Source: Bacillota bacterium (GTDB lineage Bacteria > Bacillota > Clostridia > Acetivibrionales > DSM-1351). From it: 64,000 bases of DNA. The stretch's first letter is position 1. The number at the start of each line of letters is the position of its first letter. A program made the position numbers and the translations under genes. The notes below the pieces were generated by a model. That model made no database searches. It was given only the letters and a program-made list of their open reading frames with translations, and was not told the DNA's origin. This document shows positions 53,748-61,557 of the stretch, one piece after another. The DNA lies in assembly GCA_023390335.1 (NCBI GenBank), contig JAEWCZ010000010.1, forward strand, positions 1 through 64,000, written 5' to 3'.

Positions 53748-55084
53748 TGTATATTATAGCTACCATTATTCTCTGGAGTCTATCAACAATTGTATTAATA
53801 GCAGGTTTCAAATACCGTCCACTTATATGGATATGTCTTCTTGGATATATTGTAGGAGGTGGAATTCTGGGGAAGTTTTTAAGCGATATGAATTTAGCAA
53901 ACGTGCATATTGCATATATAAACAGGCAGTTTTATCGGGTTCTGCTATCTGTTTCCTTTAATTTTGCACCCTTTATTTTATTAATGTTCAGTATAAGCTA
54001 TTCGGGATGCTTCTCAGTAAAGCATACGGTGGGTAAGTTATATTTTAAACTACTTTTTCTAATACCGCCTGTTATTACAATTTTACTTTTCGGGCTAAAA
54101 ATTTCATCTTTTGAATATCGACTATTTCTTATAATATGGGCCACACCTTATTTTTTTATCACAAACTATATTTTAATCAGATCCCTTCTCAAGGAAAAGG
54201 TAGTATTTATCAAACGGCAAAAGTTGTCAACTTGTGTGACAATTTCAGCAGCTACAATATACGGATATATATCATGTCATCTAATACCGATTCTTAAAAT
54301 CAGGATAAGTATACAACGTGACATTTTTGCCACTTTTGCATTATTGATTATCTTTGTAGTTCTCAGCTCACGATACGGGATTTGGGGAGTCAAGCTAAGG
54401 TTTGAGAGTTATGACCCTTTTAACAGTATTCTTACTCTTTCATCAGGCACGTTAATTCTAACTCATACCTTAAAAAACGAGATGAATAAAGTAGCTATGT
54501 GTGCACAGAATATTAAGACAATTCCGAAAAATGATGTAAACAGAATAGAAAAGAATGCAGATATAATACTAGATTCATGTCAGTATGTTCTTGACATGGT
54601 AAAAAAGATTAAAGACCAGATTGCAGAAATAAGGCTTGAAAAAAATTCGGAAAGTATTGCCTTGTTAATTGATGATTGCCTTGGGATGGTAAAACCTTTT
54701 ACTGATGCAAAAAATATAAGTGTTATCAAGAGTTATTCCAGAGATACAATTATATCAATGGACAGAAAAAATGTAAAAGAGGTACTTGTAAATATATTTA
54801 TGAACTCAATCGAAGCTTCAAAGCCGGGAGATAGTATATCAATATGCGTTTATGTAGACGGCAGATATCACACAATATCTGTAACGGATACAGGTGAAGG
54901 TATTGAAAATAATAATTTACATAAGGTAGTTCAGCCGTTTTTTACAACCAAAAAAGGGGAGTCCAATTTCGGGCTAGGGCTATCCTTCTGCTATAATGCT
55001 ATGCAAAAGCATAAAGGTTTATTGGAAATTCAAAGTAAACTAGGTGAAGGCACAACTGTGTATTTAAAATTTCCGGATCATTAA
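53747..55084 (+). CDS. sensor histidine kinase
   Basis: The start is ATG at 53747, overlapping the regulator stop. 445 residues. Seven or so N-terminal helices form a membrane input module. The dimerisation region (LTHTLKNEMNKVAMCAQNIK) holds the phosphoacceptor His. The ATPase part has N box EVLVNIFMNSIEASKPGD, D box SVTDTGEGI and G box FGLGLSFCYNAM, with KGESNFGLGLSF. It phosphorylates the paired NarL-type regulator; the stimulus is unknown. The membrane module resembles multi-helix sensors more than PAS or Cache types. Confidence 0.85.
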   Translation: MYIIATIILWSLSTIVLIAGFKYRPLIWICLLGYIVGGGILGKFLSDMNLANVHIAYINRQFYRVLLSVSFNFAPFILLMFSISYSGCFSVKHTVGKLYFKLLFLIPPVITILLFGLKISSFEYRLFLIIWATPYFFITNYILIRSLLKEKVVFIKRQKLSTCVTISAATIYGYISCHLIPILKIRISIQRDIFATFALLIIFVVLSSRYGIWGVKLRFESYDPFNSILTLSSGTLILTHTLKNEMNKVAMCAQNIKTIPKNDVNRIEKNADIILDSCQYVLDMVKKIKDQIAEIRLEKNSESIALLIDDCLGMVKPFTDAKNISVIKSYSRDTIISMDRKNVKEVLVNIFMNSIEASKPGDSISICVYVDGRYHTISVTDTGEGIENNNLHKVVQPFFTTKKGESNFGLGLSFCYNAMQKHKGLLEIQSKLGEGTTVYLKFPDH

Positions 55085-55179
55085 CAATTGTTAACAATTA
55101 TTCTATGGAATTTTTAAACACGGATTGGTATCATATTCAGTAAAGGCTATTTGATAACCGCAGATTATGGAGGCTGGCG

Positions 55180-57045
55180 ATGAGAACACCGGAAGAAAAG
55201 TACAAAAAAAGAGTAGATGTTTACAAAAAAAAGTTTGAATTATACACTGGAAGAAGCAGTACAACAGGAAATTATAAGCTGTTAGTATTTTTTACAGGAT
55301 TGATTGGGGCAGCCGTTTTGTTTTTCTTAAAATTATATATACTAATGGCTGCAGTAATACTGCTTTTCGGGGGATTGTTTGTATACCTTTCTGTAATTCA
55401 CAATAAATTTATAAAAGATAAAAACTACTTTCATGCAATGCTTCAGATAAATCAAATGTGCTTAAAAAGAGCTGTGGGCCAATGGATTGAATTCTCAGAT
55501 ATAGGTGAAGAATTTATGAGTCCACAGCATAACTACACTTATGACCTTGATATATTTGGTAAAGGCTCCCTTTTCCAGATGCTCAATATGACGGCCACAT
55601 ATACCGGAAGGCACAAACTGGCTGAAATACTTCTAAATCCCCTTGATCAAAAAGAAGAAATATACAAGCGGCAGGAAGCCTTACAGGAGTTGGGCAAGAA
55701 GCTTAATTTCAGACACAGGCTATTTTCCAACGGCTTAATCCTTAACAAGAATACAATGCTGGCTAACGACAAAGACAGTGATAAAAAAAGAACAAAAACT
55801 CTTCTGGATACCATGAACAAACTGGATGATGTTTATTCTTGGGCAAAGGAAGCAAAAAGCCTGTACACATCATCTAAATTCAAGCTGTTCATATTCGGTG
55901 TTCCTATTCTTTCCTTCTGCATGCTTATACTAGGTATAATAAAAATTGTGCCGGTTTATGTACCCATAGTGCTTTATCTTTTACAGTTCATTATGATAGG
56001 TTTCAGAGCGGAAAACAGAAACAAGAGCTTTGAGCTGGTAGAAAAGCACTCAGACACCCTAAAAGTCTATAAAAACCTACTAAAGAAATTTGAAACTGTG
56101 GGCTTTTCAAGCAGTTACATAAATAGCTTAAAAAATAATTTAAAAGATGACCACGAAAATCCCGCATGGAGACAAATTGAAAGGTTGTCAAAGATATGGG
56201 AGCTTATTGCAAACAGGTACAACCTGATGCATATCTTTGTAAATACAGCTGTACTATGGGATTTTCACTGCCTTGCAGCGCTTGAGAATTGGAAAAAGAG
56301 AGGAGGTAAACATGTTGAAAGGTGGTTTGATACAATAGGAGAGGTTGAAGCCTTATGCAGCCTTTCCCTGATGTGCCATGATAATCCCGAATATGTAATG
56401 CCTCGTATTTGTGAAGAAAATGCTCCCCGCGTAGAAGCTCTAAATTTAGGGCATCCATTACTGACGAAAAACAGAAAATGCAATGATATAATAATAAATT
56501 CAAAAGAACCAATACTGCTTATTACAGGTTCCAATATGTCAGGCAAAAGTACATTCTTAAGGACAGTAGGAATGAGTCTTATATTATCGTATCTTGGCCT
56601 GCCTGTTTGTGCCGAAGCATTTATTTGTCCTATTCTAAAAGTATATGCATGTATGAGAACCAGTGACAATCTTGGACAAAGTGTTTCTTCGTTCTACGCA
56701 GAATTGCTGAGAGTCAAAATGATTGTTGAGGCGGTAGAAAGAGGAGAAAATGTATTCTTCCTGCTGGATGAAATATTTAAGGGAACAAACTCGGCAGACA
56801 GACATACCGGTGCTAAAATGCTAATAAACCAGTTAGATAAAAAAGGAGCCTGGGGACTTGTATCTACCCATGATCTTGAACTTGCAGATATGGAAAATGA
56901 GAGCAAAGGACGCATTAGGAATTACCATTTCAAGGAGTATTATAAAGATAATCAGATATACTTCGATTATCAGCTAAGAAAAGGTGTATCAGATACAAGA
57001 AACGCTATTTATCTAATGAAAATGGCAGGAGTTAATATAGAATAA
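55180..57045 (+). CDS. membrane-associated MutS-like ATPase
   Basis: 621 residues. Two hydrophobic segments near 30-70 (LLVFFTGLIGAAVLFFLKLY) and a second pair at about 235-275, so it should be membrane bound. The MutS lever-like helices follow, then the ABC-type ATPase: Walker A LLITGSNMSGKSTFLRTVG (about 447), FYAELLRVKMIVEA, Walker B FFLLDEIFKGTNSADRHTG, and a His switch ISTHD-like LVSTHDLELA. It lacks the mismatch-binding domain I and the Smr domain of MutS2. The function of this family is not known. RBS GGAGGCTGGCG. Confidence 0.85.
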   Translation: MRTPEEKYKKRVDVYKKKFELYTGRSSTTGNYKLLVFFTGLIGAAVLFFLKLYILMAAVILLFGGLFVYLSVIHNKFIKDKNYFHAMLQINQMCLKRAVGQWIEFSDIGEEFMSPQHNYTYDLDIFGKGSLFQMLNMTATYTGRHKLAEILLNPLDQKEEIYKRQEALQELGKKLNFRHRLFSNGLILNKNTMLANDKDSDKKRTKTLLDTMNKLDDVYSWAKEAKSLYTSSKFKLFIFGVPILSFCMLILGIIKIVPVYVPIVLYLLQFIMIGFRAENRNKSFELVEKHSDTLKVYKNLLKKFETVGFSSSYINSLKNNLKDDHENPAWRQIERLSKIWELIANRYNLMHIFVNTAVLWDFHCLAALENWKKRGGKHVERWFDTIGEVEALCSLSLMCHDNPEYVMPRICEENAPRVEALNLGHPLLTKNRKCNDIIINSKEPILLITGSNMSGKSTFLRTVGMSLILSYLGLPVCAEAFICPILKVYACMRTSDNLGQSVSSFYAELLRVKMIVEAVERGENVFFLLDEIFKGTNSADRHTGAKMLINQLDKKGAWGLVSTHDLELADMENESKGRIRNYHFKEYYKDNQIYFDYQLRKGVSDTRNAIYLMKMAGVNIE

Positions 57046-57060
57046 TAGAAATTAAGTTAC

Positions 57061-57338
57061 TTAAGGGGTTGCTGCAAAACTAGAAAGCTTTTCTGTTTTA
57101 ACACCTGTACTCCCGTATAAAATTGTATCAATGATTGCTTCCAAGATATTTGCAAGTGTTTCTAGCGGCTCATCATTGGATATTTTACCGGAACCCCTAC
57201 ATCGTGTAGGGGTTCCGGTAAAATATCCATGTTCGCCGACAAACATCTGCAAATATCTTTAACCAAGCTTCCATTGATACAATTTATGCTCACGTAAGGC
57301 TAGAAAAGATAAAAATTAAGTTTTGCAACAGCCCCTAA
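57061..57338. repeat. 278-bp palindromic MITE-like element
   Basis: The whole segment is an imperfect palindrome. Termini: TTAAGGGGTTGCTGCAAAAC at the left and GTTTTGCAACAGCCCCTAA at the right. Inside are the arms AAATTGTATCAATG (57120) and CATTGATACAATTT (57272), then AAGATATTTGCA and TGCAAATATCTT. At the centre is a 24-bp perfect hairpin (57178-57201 and 57205-57228). It encodes nothing and carries no transposase, consistent with a non-autonomous element that became a terminator for its neighbours. The right end overlaps the stop codon of the minus-strand zinc-ribbon gene. Confidence 0.75.
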
Positions 57339-57526
57339 TACTCTTCTTCCTGAATATCAAAAACAAAATTACATTTGTCACATCTGAAAACCAGTAGTGA
57401 ACCAAAATTATCACTTTCGGTTTTTTCCACGTGAATTAAACCGCCGCAATCGCATTTTTTAGGATAGCCTTCCATGCAGGTGCAGCATTGACAATGGTGT
57501 GAATTGGAACTCTTAAAGTTAGACAT
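57335..57526 (-). CDS. small zinc-ribbon protein
   Basis: The start at 57526 follows GGGAGTGATGGTT; the frame extends 17 codons upstream without an RBS. 63 residues with three Cys pairs: HHCQCCTCMEGYPKKCDCGG, then VFRCDKCNFVFDI. The second pair (CDCGG...CDKC) fits a zinc ribbon. It ends with EEEY, and its stop lies in the palindromic element. Family and role unknown; small zinc ribbons often bind nucleic acid or partner proteins. Confidence 0.65.
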   Translation of the reverse strand: MSNFKSSNSHHCQCCTCMEGYPKKCDCGGLIHVEKTESDNFGSLLVFRCDKCNFVFDIQEEEY

Positions 57527-57577
57527 AACCATCACTCCCGTTATATTATGTATTAATTTTAATACATAATAGTCCAT

Positions 57578-57823
57578 ATGTAAAGAATTCTTGAGGATAA
57601 AATGAATATTTTCAATATATAAAAAAATTCTGTGAAAAAAATATCAAACTTTGATTGACAATCCAAATTACAGTAATTACAATATTAATGGATATAACGA
57701 ATTGCGTATTAAAGATACGGTAAAAATATTTAAAAAATTGTATACAAAGTACTTTAGGGTTAGTATTTTGTTCCTTGTTTGTCAATAGGGCAAGGTTAAA
57801 ATTATTTTATATGAGGGGTCTTT
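57578..57823. other. intergenic region upstream of the hydrogenase operon
   Basis: About 245 AT-rich bases with the operon promoter at 57655; a 135-base leader follows the -10 box. No structured element is obvious. Confidence 0.5.
57655..57683 (+). promoter_or_regulatory. sigma-A-type promoter of the hydrogenase operon
   Basis: TTGACA (57655-57660), 17-base spacer, TACAAT (57678-57683). A near-consensus promoter, consistent with strong expression. Confidence 0.75.
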
Positions 57824-58315
57824 ATGGCCCGCGGGAGGGCAAAAATGGAGAAGGTTAAGGAGATATTGAATCGCTACGGCAATTCAAAAGACAATCTTAT
57901 TCAAGTGATGTTGGAACTGCAAAATATTTCGGGGACTAATTCCCTGCCCCATGAATGGGTAGTATTTGTAGCAGAAGCACTGGATATGCCTGTAAGCAGG
58001 GTGTATAGTGTAATTACATTCTATTCTATGTTTGGCACAGAGCCTAGAGGCAAATATCTGGTTGAAGTTTGTAAAAGCGGGCCATGTCATGTTTCAGGTG
58101 CAAAAAATGTTTTGGAGCTTCTTGAAGAAAAGCTGGGCATAAAACCGGGCGACACGACTGAAGACGGAGTTTTCACATTGATTCAGTCAAGCTGTTTTGG
58201 TGCATGTGATATAGCTCCTGCTATCAAAATCGGTGAAAATGTTTATGGTAATCTCACATCTGAGAAGTTGACAGAGATAGTAGACTCTTACAGGGAGGGC
58301 CAACATAATGGATAA
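57824..58315 (+). CDS. hydC: NuoE-like subunit of the electron-bifurcating hydrogenase (HydC)
   Basis: 163 residues from ATG 57824 (RBS GAGGGGTCTTT). A second ATG at 57845 also has an RBS (GGGAGGGCAAAA) and gives the more usual MEKVKEI start. The thioredoxin-like 2Fe-2S fold has Cys in VEVCKSGPCHVSGA and SSCFGACDIAPA, the four ligands. It passes electrons between the flavin subunit and hydrogenase. It overlaps the next gene by eight bases, so translation is coupled. Confidence 0.9.
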   Translation: MARGRAKMEKVKEILNRYGNSKDNLIQVMLELQNISGTNSLPHEWVVFVAEALDMPVSRVYSVITFYSMFGTEPRGKYLVEVCKSGPCHVSGAKNVLELLEEKLGIKPGDTTEDGVFTLIQSSCFGACDIAPAIKIGENVYGNLTSEKLTEIVDSYREGQHNG

Positions 58316-59597
58316 GGTATTAAGCGCGAGATTTGGAAAAATTAAACCAGATAGTGTTGAAGAATATATTCAGGCCGGCGGGTATGAAGGCTTGAAAAAA
58401 ACAATGTCAATGGAACACCTTGACGCAATAGAAGAAATAAAGAAAGCAAACCTTTTTGGTAGGGGCGGTGCTGCATATCCTACAGGAATCAAGTGGGAAC
58501 AGGCATATGCAATTCAAAAGGGACCTAAATACATGGTATGTAATGCAGATGAGGGCGAACCCGGTACATTTAAAGATAAACATATATTGGCTGAAGACCC
58601 GTTTGAACTGATTGAGGGTATGACCATAGGTGCATACATAATGGGTGCCAAGGAAGGATATATCTATATCCGAGGCGAGTATGCTGCTATTCAGAAAATC
58701 GTAAGAAGTGCTATAGAAAATGCAAAAAAAGCAGGATATCTGGGTAAGAATATTTTAGGCAGAGAAGGTTTTGATTTTGAATTAAAGGTTGTTTCAGGTG
58801 CGGGCGCGTATGTTTGCGGTGAAAATACTGCATTGGTTGAGTCAATCGAAGGAAAGACCGGAAGGCCAAGACAAAAGCCACCGTACATTAAGAACTGCGG
58901 TTTGTATCAAATGCCTACAATACTGAACAACGTTGAAACATATTCATGTATTCCATGGATAATAAAAGACGGTGGAGAAAAATTCAGTTCAATGGGAACT
59001 GAGTTCAGTGGTGGAACAAAATTAATGTGCCTTTCAGGTAATGTTAACAACAGAGGAGTTTACGAAATACCTTTCGGAACAACTTTGAGAGAACTTATAT
59101 TTAACCTGGGTGGAGGAATGAAAGACGGACGCAAGTTGAAATTTGTTCACCTTGGCGGTTCATCAGGAAGCTGTTTCCCTGAAAGCATGGTTGACACAAA
59201 AATATGTTATTATGATTTGAAAAAAGCAGGTTTTTCATTGGGTTCAGGTGCAGTACTCGTAGTAGATGACACACATTGTGCAGTAGATTACTTGAAAACC
59301 GTTATGGAATTCTTTGAAGAGGAATCCTGCGGAAAATGTACACCTTGTAGAGAAGGTAACCTCAGACTGGTTGAAATTCTCGATAAGATGACAGAAGGAA
59401 CTGCAACCATGGCTGACTTTAATAAAATGAAGAGTCTTGCACAAACCATGAAAACAACAAGCTTCTGCGGATTGGGACAAAGTGCTCCAATGCCATTGAT
59501 AACACTGGTTAAATATTTTGAAGAAGAATTTTTGGAGCATATCAACGGAAAATGTAGAGCTGGAGTGTGCAGCATGTCTGGAAAGGCAGGTAAATAA
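58308..59597 (+). CDS. hydB: NuoF-like NADH-binding subunit of the hydrogenase (HydB)
   Basis: 429 residues. NADH/FMN site: LFGRGGAAYPTGIKWEQAYA, CNADEGEPGTFKDK, GAGAYVCGENTALVESIEG. The 4Fe-4S site is EESCGKCTPCREGNLRLVEI plus a distal Cys in TTSFCGLGQSAPM. It binds NADH and FMN and feeds electrons into the complex. HydB proteins of Thermotoga-type complexes are longer because they have extra N-terminal 2Fe-2S and C-terminal ferredoxin domains; these are absent here. Confidence 0.9.
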   Translation: MDKVLSARFGKIKPDSVEEYIQAGGYEGLKKTMSMEHLDAIEEIKKANLFGRGGAAYPTGIKWEQAYAIQKGPKYMVCNADEGEPGTFKDKHILAEDPFELIEGMTIGAYIMGAKEGYIYIRGEYAAIQKIVRSAIENAKKAGYLGKNILGREGFDFELKVVSGAGAYVCGENTALVESIEGKTGRPRQKPPYIKNCGLYQMPTILNNVETYSCIPWIIKDGGEKFSSMGTEFSGGTKLMCLSGNVNNRGVYEIPFGTTLRELIFNLGGGMKDGRKLKFVHLGGSSGSCFPESMVDTKICYYDLKKAGFSLGSGAVLVVDDTHCAVDYLKTVMEFFEEESCGKCTPCREGNLRLVEILDKMTEGTATMADFNKMKSLAQTMKTTSFCGLGQSAPMPLITLVKYFEEEFLEHINGKCRAGVCSMSGKAGK

Positions 59598-59599
59598 TA

Positions 59600-61324
59600 A
59601 TGGATATGATTAATTTAAAAATAGATGGATTTGATGTTTCTGTTCCAAAGAACACAACAATTCTTGAAGCTGCAAAACAGCTGAATATAGATATTCCAAC
59701 TTTGTGTTTCATGAAGGGTATTAACGAGCCCGGTTCATGCAGAGTTTGTGTCGTAGAAGTTGAAGGTTGGAGAGGTCTCCATCCTGCATGTGTAACTAAG
59801 GTATCTGAGGGTATCGTTGTAAAAACTGCTACAAGCACGGTAAGAGAGGCAAGAAAGAACATACTTGAGCTGATTATGGCAAACCATAATAGAGAATGTC
59901 TTTCATGTCCAAGAAATTTAAAGTGTGAGCTTCAGACACTTTGCAATGACAACGGAATAGATGCAATTCCTTACGAAGGTAAGGTTGATAAGGGATGTCT
60001 TGATACTTCCGGCCCAATCGTAAGAGATCCTAACAAGTGTGTACTTTGCGGAAGATGTGTAAGTGTTTGTTCAAAGATACAGGACGTAAGTGCTATTGAC
60101 TTTGCTTTCCGTGGAGCACATATGACAGTTACAACTGCATATGAAGAAGGTCTTGCAAGTCAGGAATGTATAAACTGTGGTCAGTGTATCAAGATATGTC
60201 CTGTTGGAGCATTACAGGAGAGAGACGATACTGCAAAGGTATGGAAGGCTCTGGAAAACCCTGATTTACACGTTGTTGTTCAGACCGCTCCTGCTGTCAG
60301 AGTTGCTCTTGGTGAAGAATTCGGATTTGCACCGGGAACAAATGTTGAGGGTAAAATGGTTACAGCACTAAGAAGATTGGGCTTTAACAAAGTATTTGAT
60401 ACCAACTTCAGTGCCGACTTGACAATAATCGAAGAAGGTACCGAGCTTATAAACAGAATTCAAAACGGTGGAAAGCTCCCATTGATTACATCTTGTTCAC
60501 CCGGATGGATTAAGTATTGCGAGCATAACTACCATGACTTTATAGAGAATCTTTCATCCTGCAAATCACCACAACAAATGTTCGGTGCAATTGCAAAATC
60601 CTACTATCCTGTTAAGGCTGATGTTGATCCTAAGAGCGTATTTGTAGTATCAGTAATGCCATGTACTGCAAAGAAGTATGAAGCAGACAGGGAAGAAATG
60701 AGCGTTGACGGACTAAAGGATATTGATGCGGTAATAACTACTAGAGAACTTGCAAAGATGATAAGACAGGCAGGAATCAAATTTGCAGAGTTGGAAAATA
60801 GTAAGCAGGACAGTATCCTTGGAACCTACTCCGGTGCAGGAACAATATTCGGTAATACAGGAGGAGTTATGGAAGCTGCTCTTCGTACAGTAGCTGACAA
60901 GCTTACAGGAAAATCCCTGGATTGCATTGAATACACTGCTGTAAGAGGTTTGGACGGAATCAAAGAAGCTACTGTAAATATAGCCGATATGGAAATAAAG
61001 GTAGCTGTCGCAAACGGTACAGGATATGCATCAAAGCTTCTTGATAAAATAAGGGCAGGTGAAGCAAACTATCACTTCGTAGAAGTAATGGGTTGTGAAG
61101 GTGGATGTATCAACGGTGGCGGACAGCCAATCATCAAGGATAAGTCAACTACTGATGAAGTTAAAGCTGCAAGAATCAAGGGTCTTTATGATATTGATGC
61201 ATCATGTGAAAAGAGAAAGTCACATGAAAATCCAGAGATACAAAAATTGTACTCAGAGTATCTTGGCGAAGCTGGCGGACACAAAGCTCACAAGTTGCTT
61301 CACACACATTATACAGCAAGATAA
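59600..61324 (+). CDS. hydA: [FeFe] hydrogenase catalytic subunit (HydA)
   Basis: 574 residues, 3 bases after HydB. Ferredoxin-like 2Fe-2S domain (TLCFMKGINEPGSCRVCVVE, HPACV). A His-ligated 4Fe-4S motif, HNRECLSCPRNLKCELQTLC. Two 4Fe-4S repeats, CVLCGRCVSVC and CINCGQCIKICP. H-cluster motifs: TSCSPGWIKYCE, MPCTAKKYE and EVMGCEGGCINGGGQPI. All ligands are intact. It makes or uses H2; with HydB and HydC it can bifurcate between ferredoxin and NADH. The terminator at 61342 closes the operon. Confidence 0.95.
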   Translation: MDMINLKIDGFDVSVPKNTTILEAAKQLNIDIPTLCFMKGINEPGSCRVCVVEVEGWRGLHPACVTKVSEGIVVKTATSTVREARKNILELIMANHNRECLSCPRNLKCELQTLCNDNGIDAIPYEGKVDKGCLDTSGPIVRDPNKCVLCGRCVSVCSKIQDVSAIDFAFRGAHMTVTTAYEEGLASQECINCGQCIKICPVGALQERDDTAKVWKALENPDLHVVVQTAPAVRVALGEEFGFAPGTNVEGKMVTALRRLGFNKVFDTNFSADLTIIEEGTELINRIQNGGKLPLITSCSPGWIKYCEHNYHDFIENLSSCKSPQQMFGAIAKSYYPVKADVDPKSVFVVSVMPCTAKKYEADREEMSVDGLKDIDAVITTRELAKMIRQAGIKFAELENSKQDSILGTYSGAGTIFGNTGGVMEAALRTVADKLTGKSLDCIEYTAVRGLDGIKEATVNIADMEIKVAVANGTGYASKLLDKIRAGEANYHFVEVMGCEGGCINGGGQPIIKDKSTTDEVKAARIKGLYDIDASCEKRKSHENPEIQKLYSEYLGEAGGHKAHKLLHTHYTAR

Positions 61325-61341
61325 TTTTAAATATTAAATAG

Positions 61342-61378
61342 AAAAGACGCTGTTGGTTTAATCCGACAGCGTCTTTTT
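61342..61378 (+). terminator. intrinsic terminator of the hydrogenase operon
   Basis: AAAAGACGCTGT and ACAGCGTCTTTT perfect arms, 12-base loop, then T. Confidence 0.85.
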
Positions 61379-61391
61379 ACATCCATAGTAT

Positions 61392-61520
61392 TTATTTGGT
61401 TTTAGTCTCTAAAACTGACTTTTTAATATTTCCTTTTGATATACGTTTCTGGGTTTCCAAGTTCTGAGTATCAGCAAAATATTCAACACCATCTGATTTT
61501 GTACTTTTATTTTTTCCCAT
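61392..61520 (-). CDS. 42-residue basic small protein
   Basis: MGKNKSTKSDGVEYFADTQN, LETQKRISKGNIKKSVLETK, TK. RBS GGGAGG lies nine bases before the ATG. It is Lys-rich and without hydrophobic segments. I do not recognise a family. It is read in the same direction as the P-type ATPase gene, which ends 37 bases upstream of it, so it may be co-transcribed. Confidence 0.5.
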   Translation of the reverse strand: MGKNKSTKSDGVEYFADTQNLETQKRISKGNIKKSVLETKTK

Positions 61521-61557
61521 TTAGCATAACCTCCCTGACTGATATTAATGTACAGGT

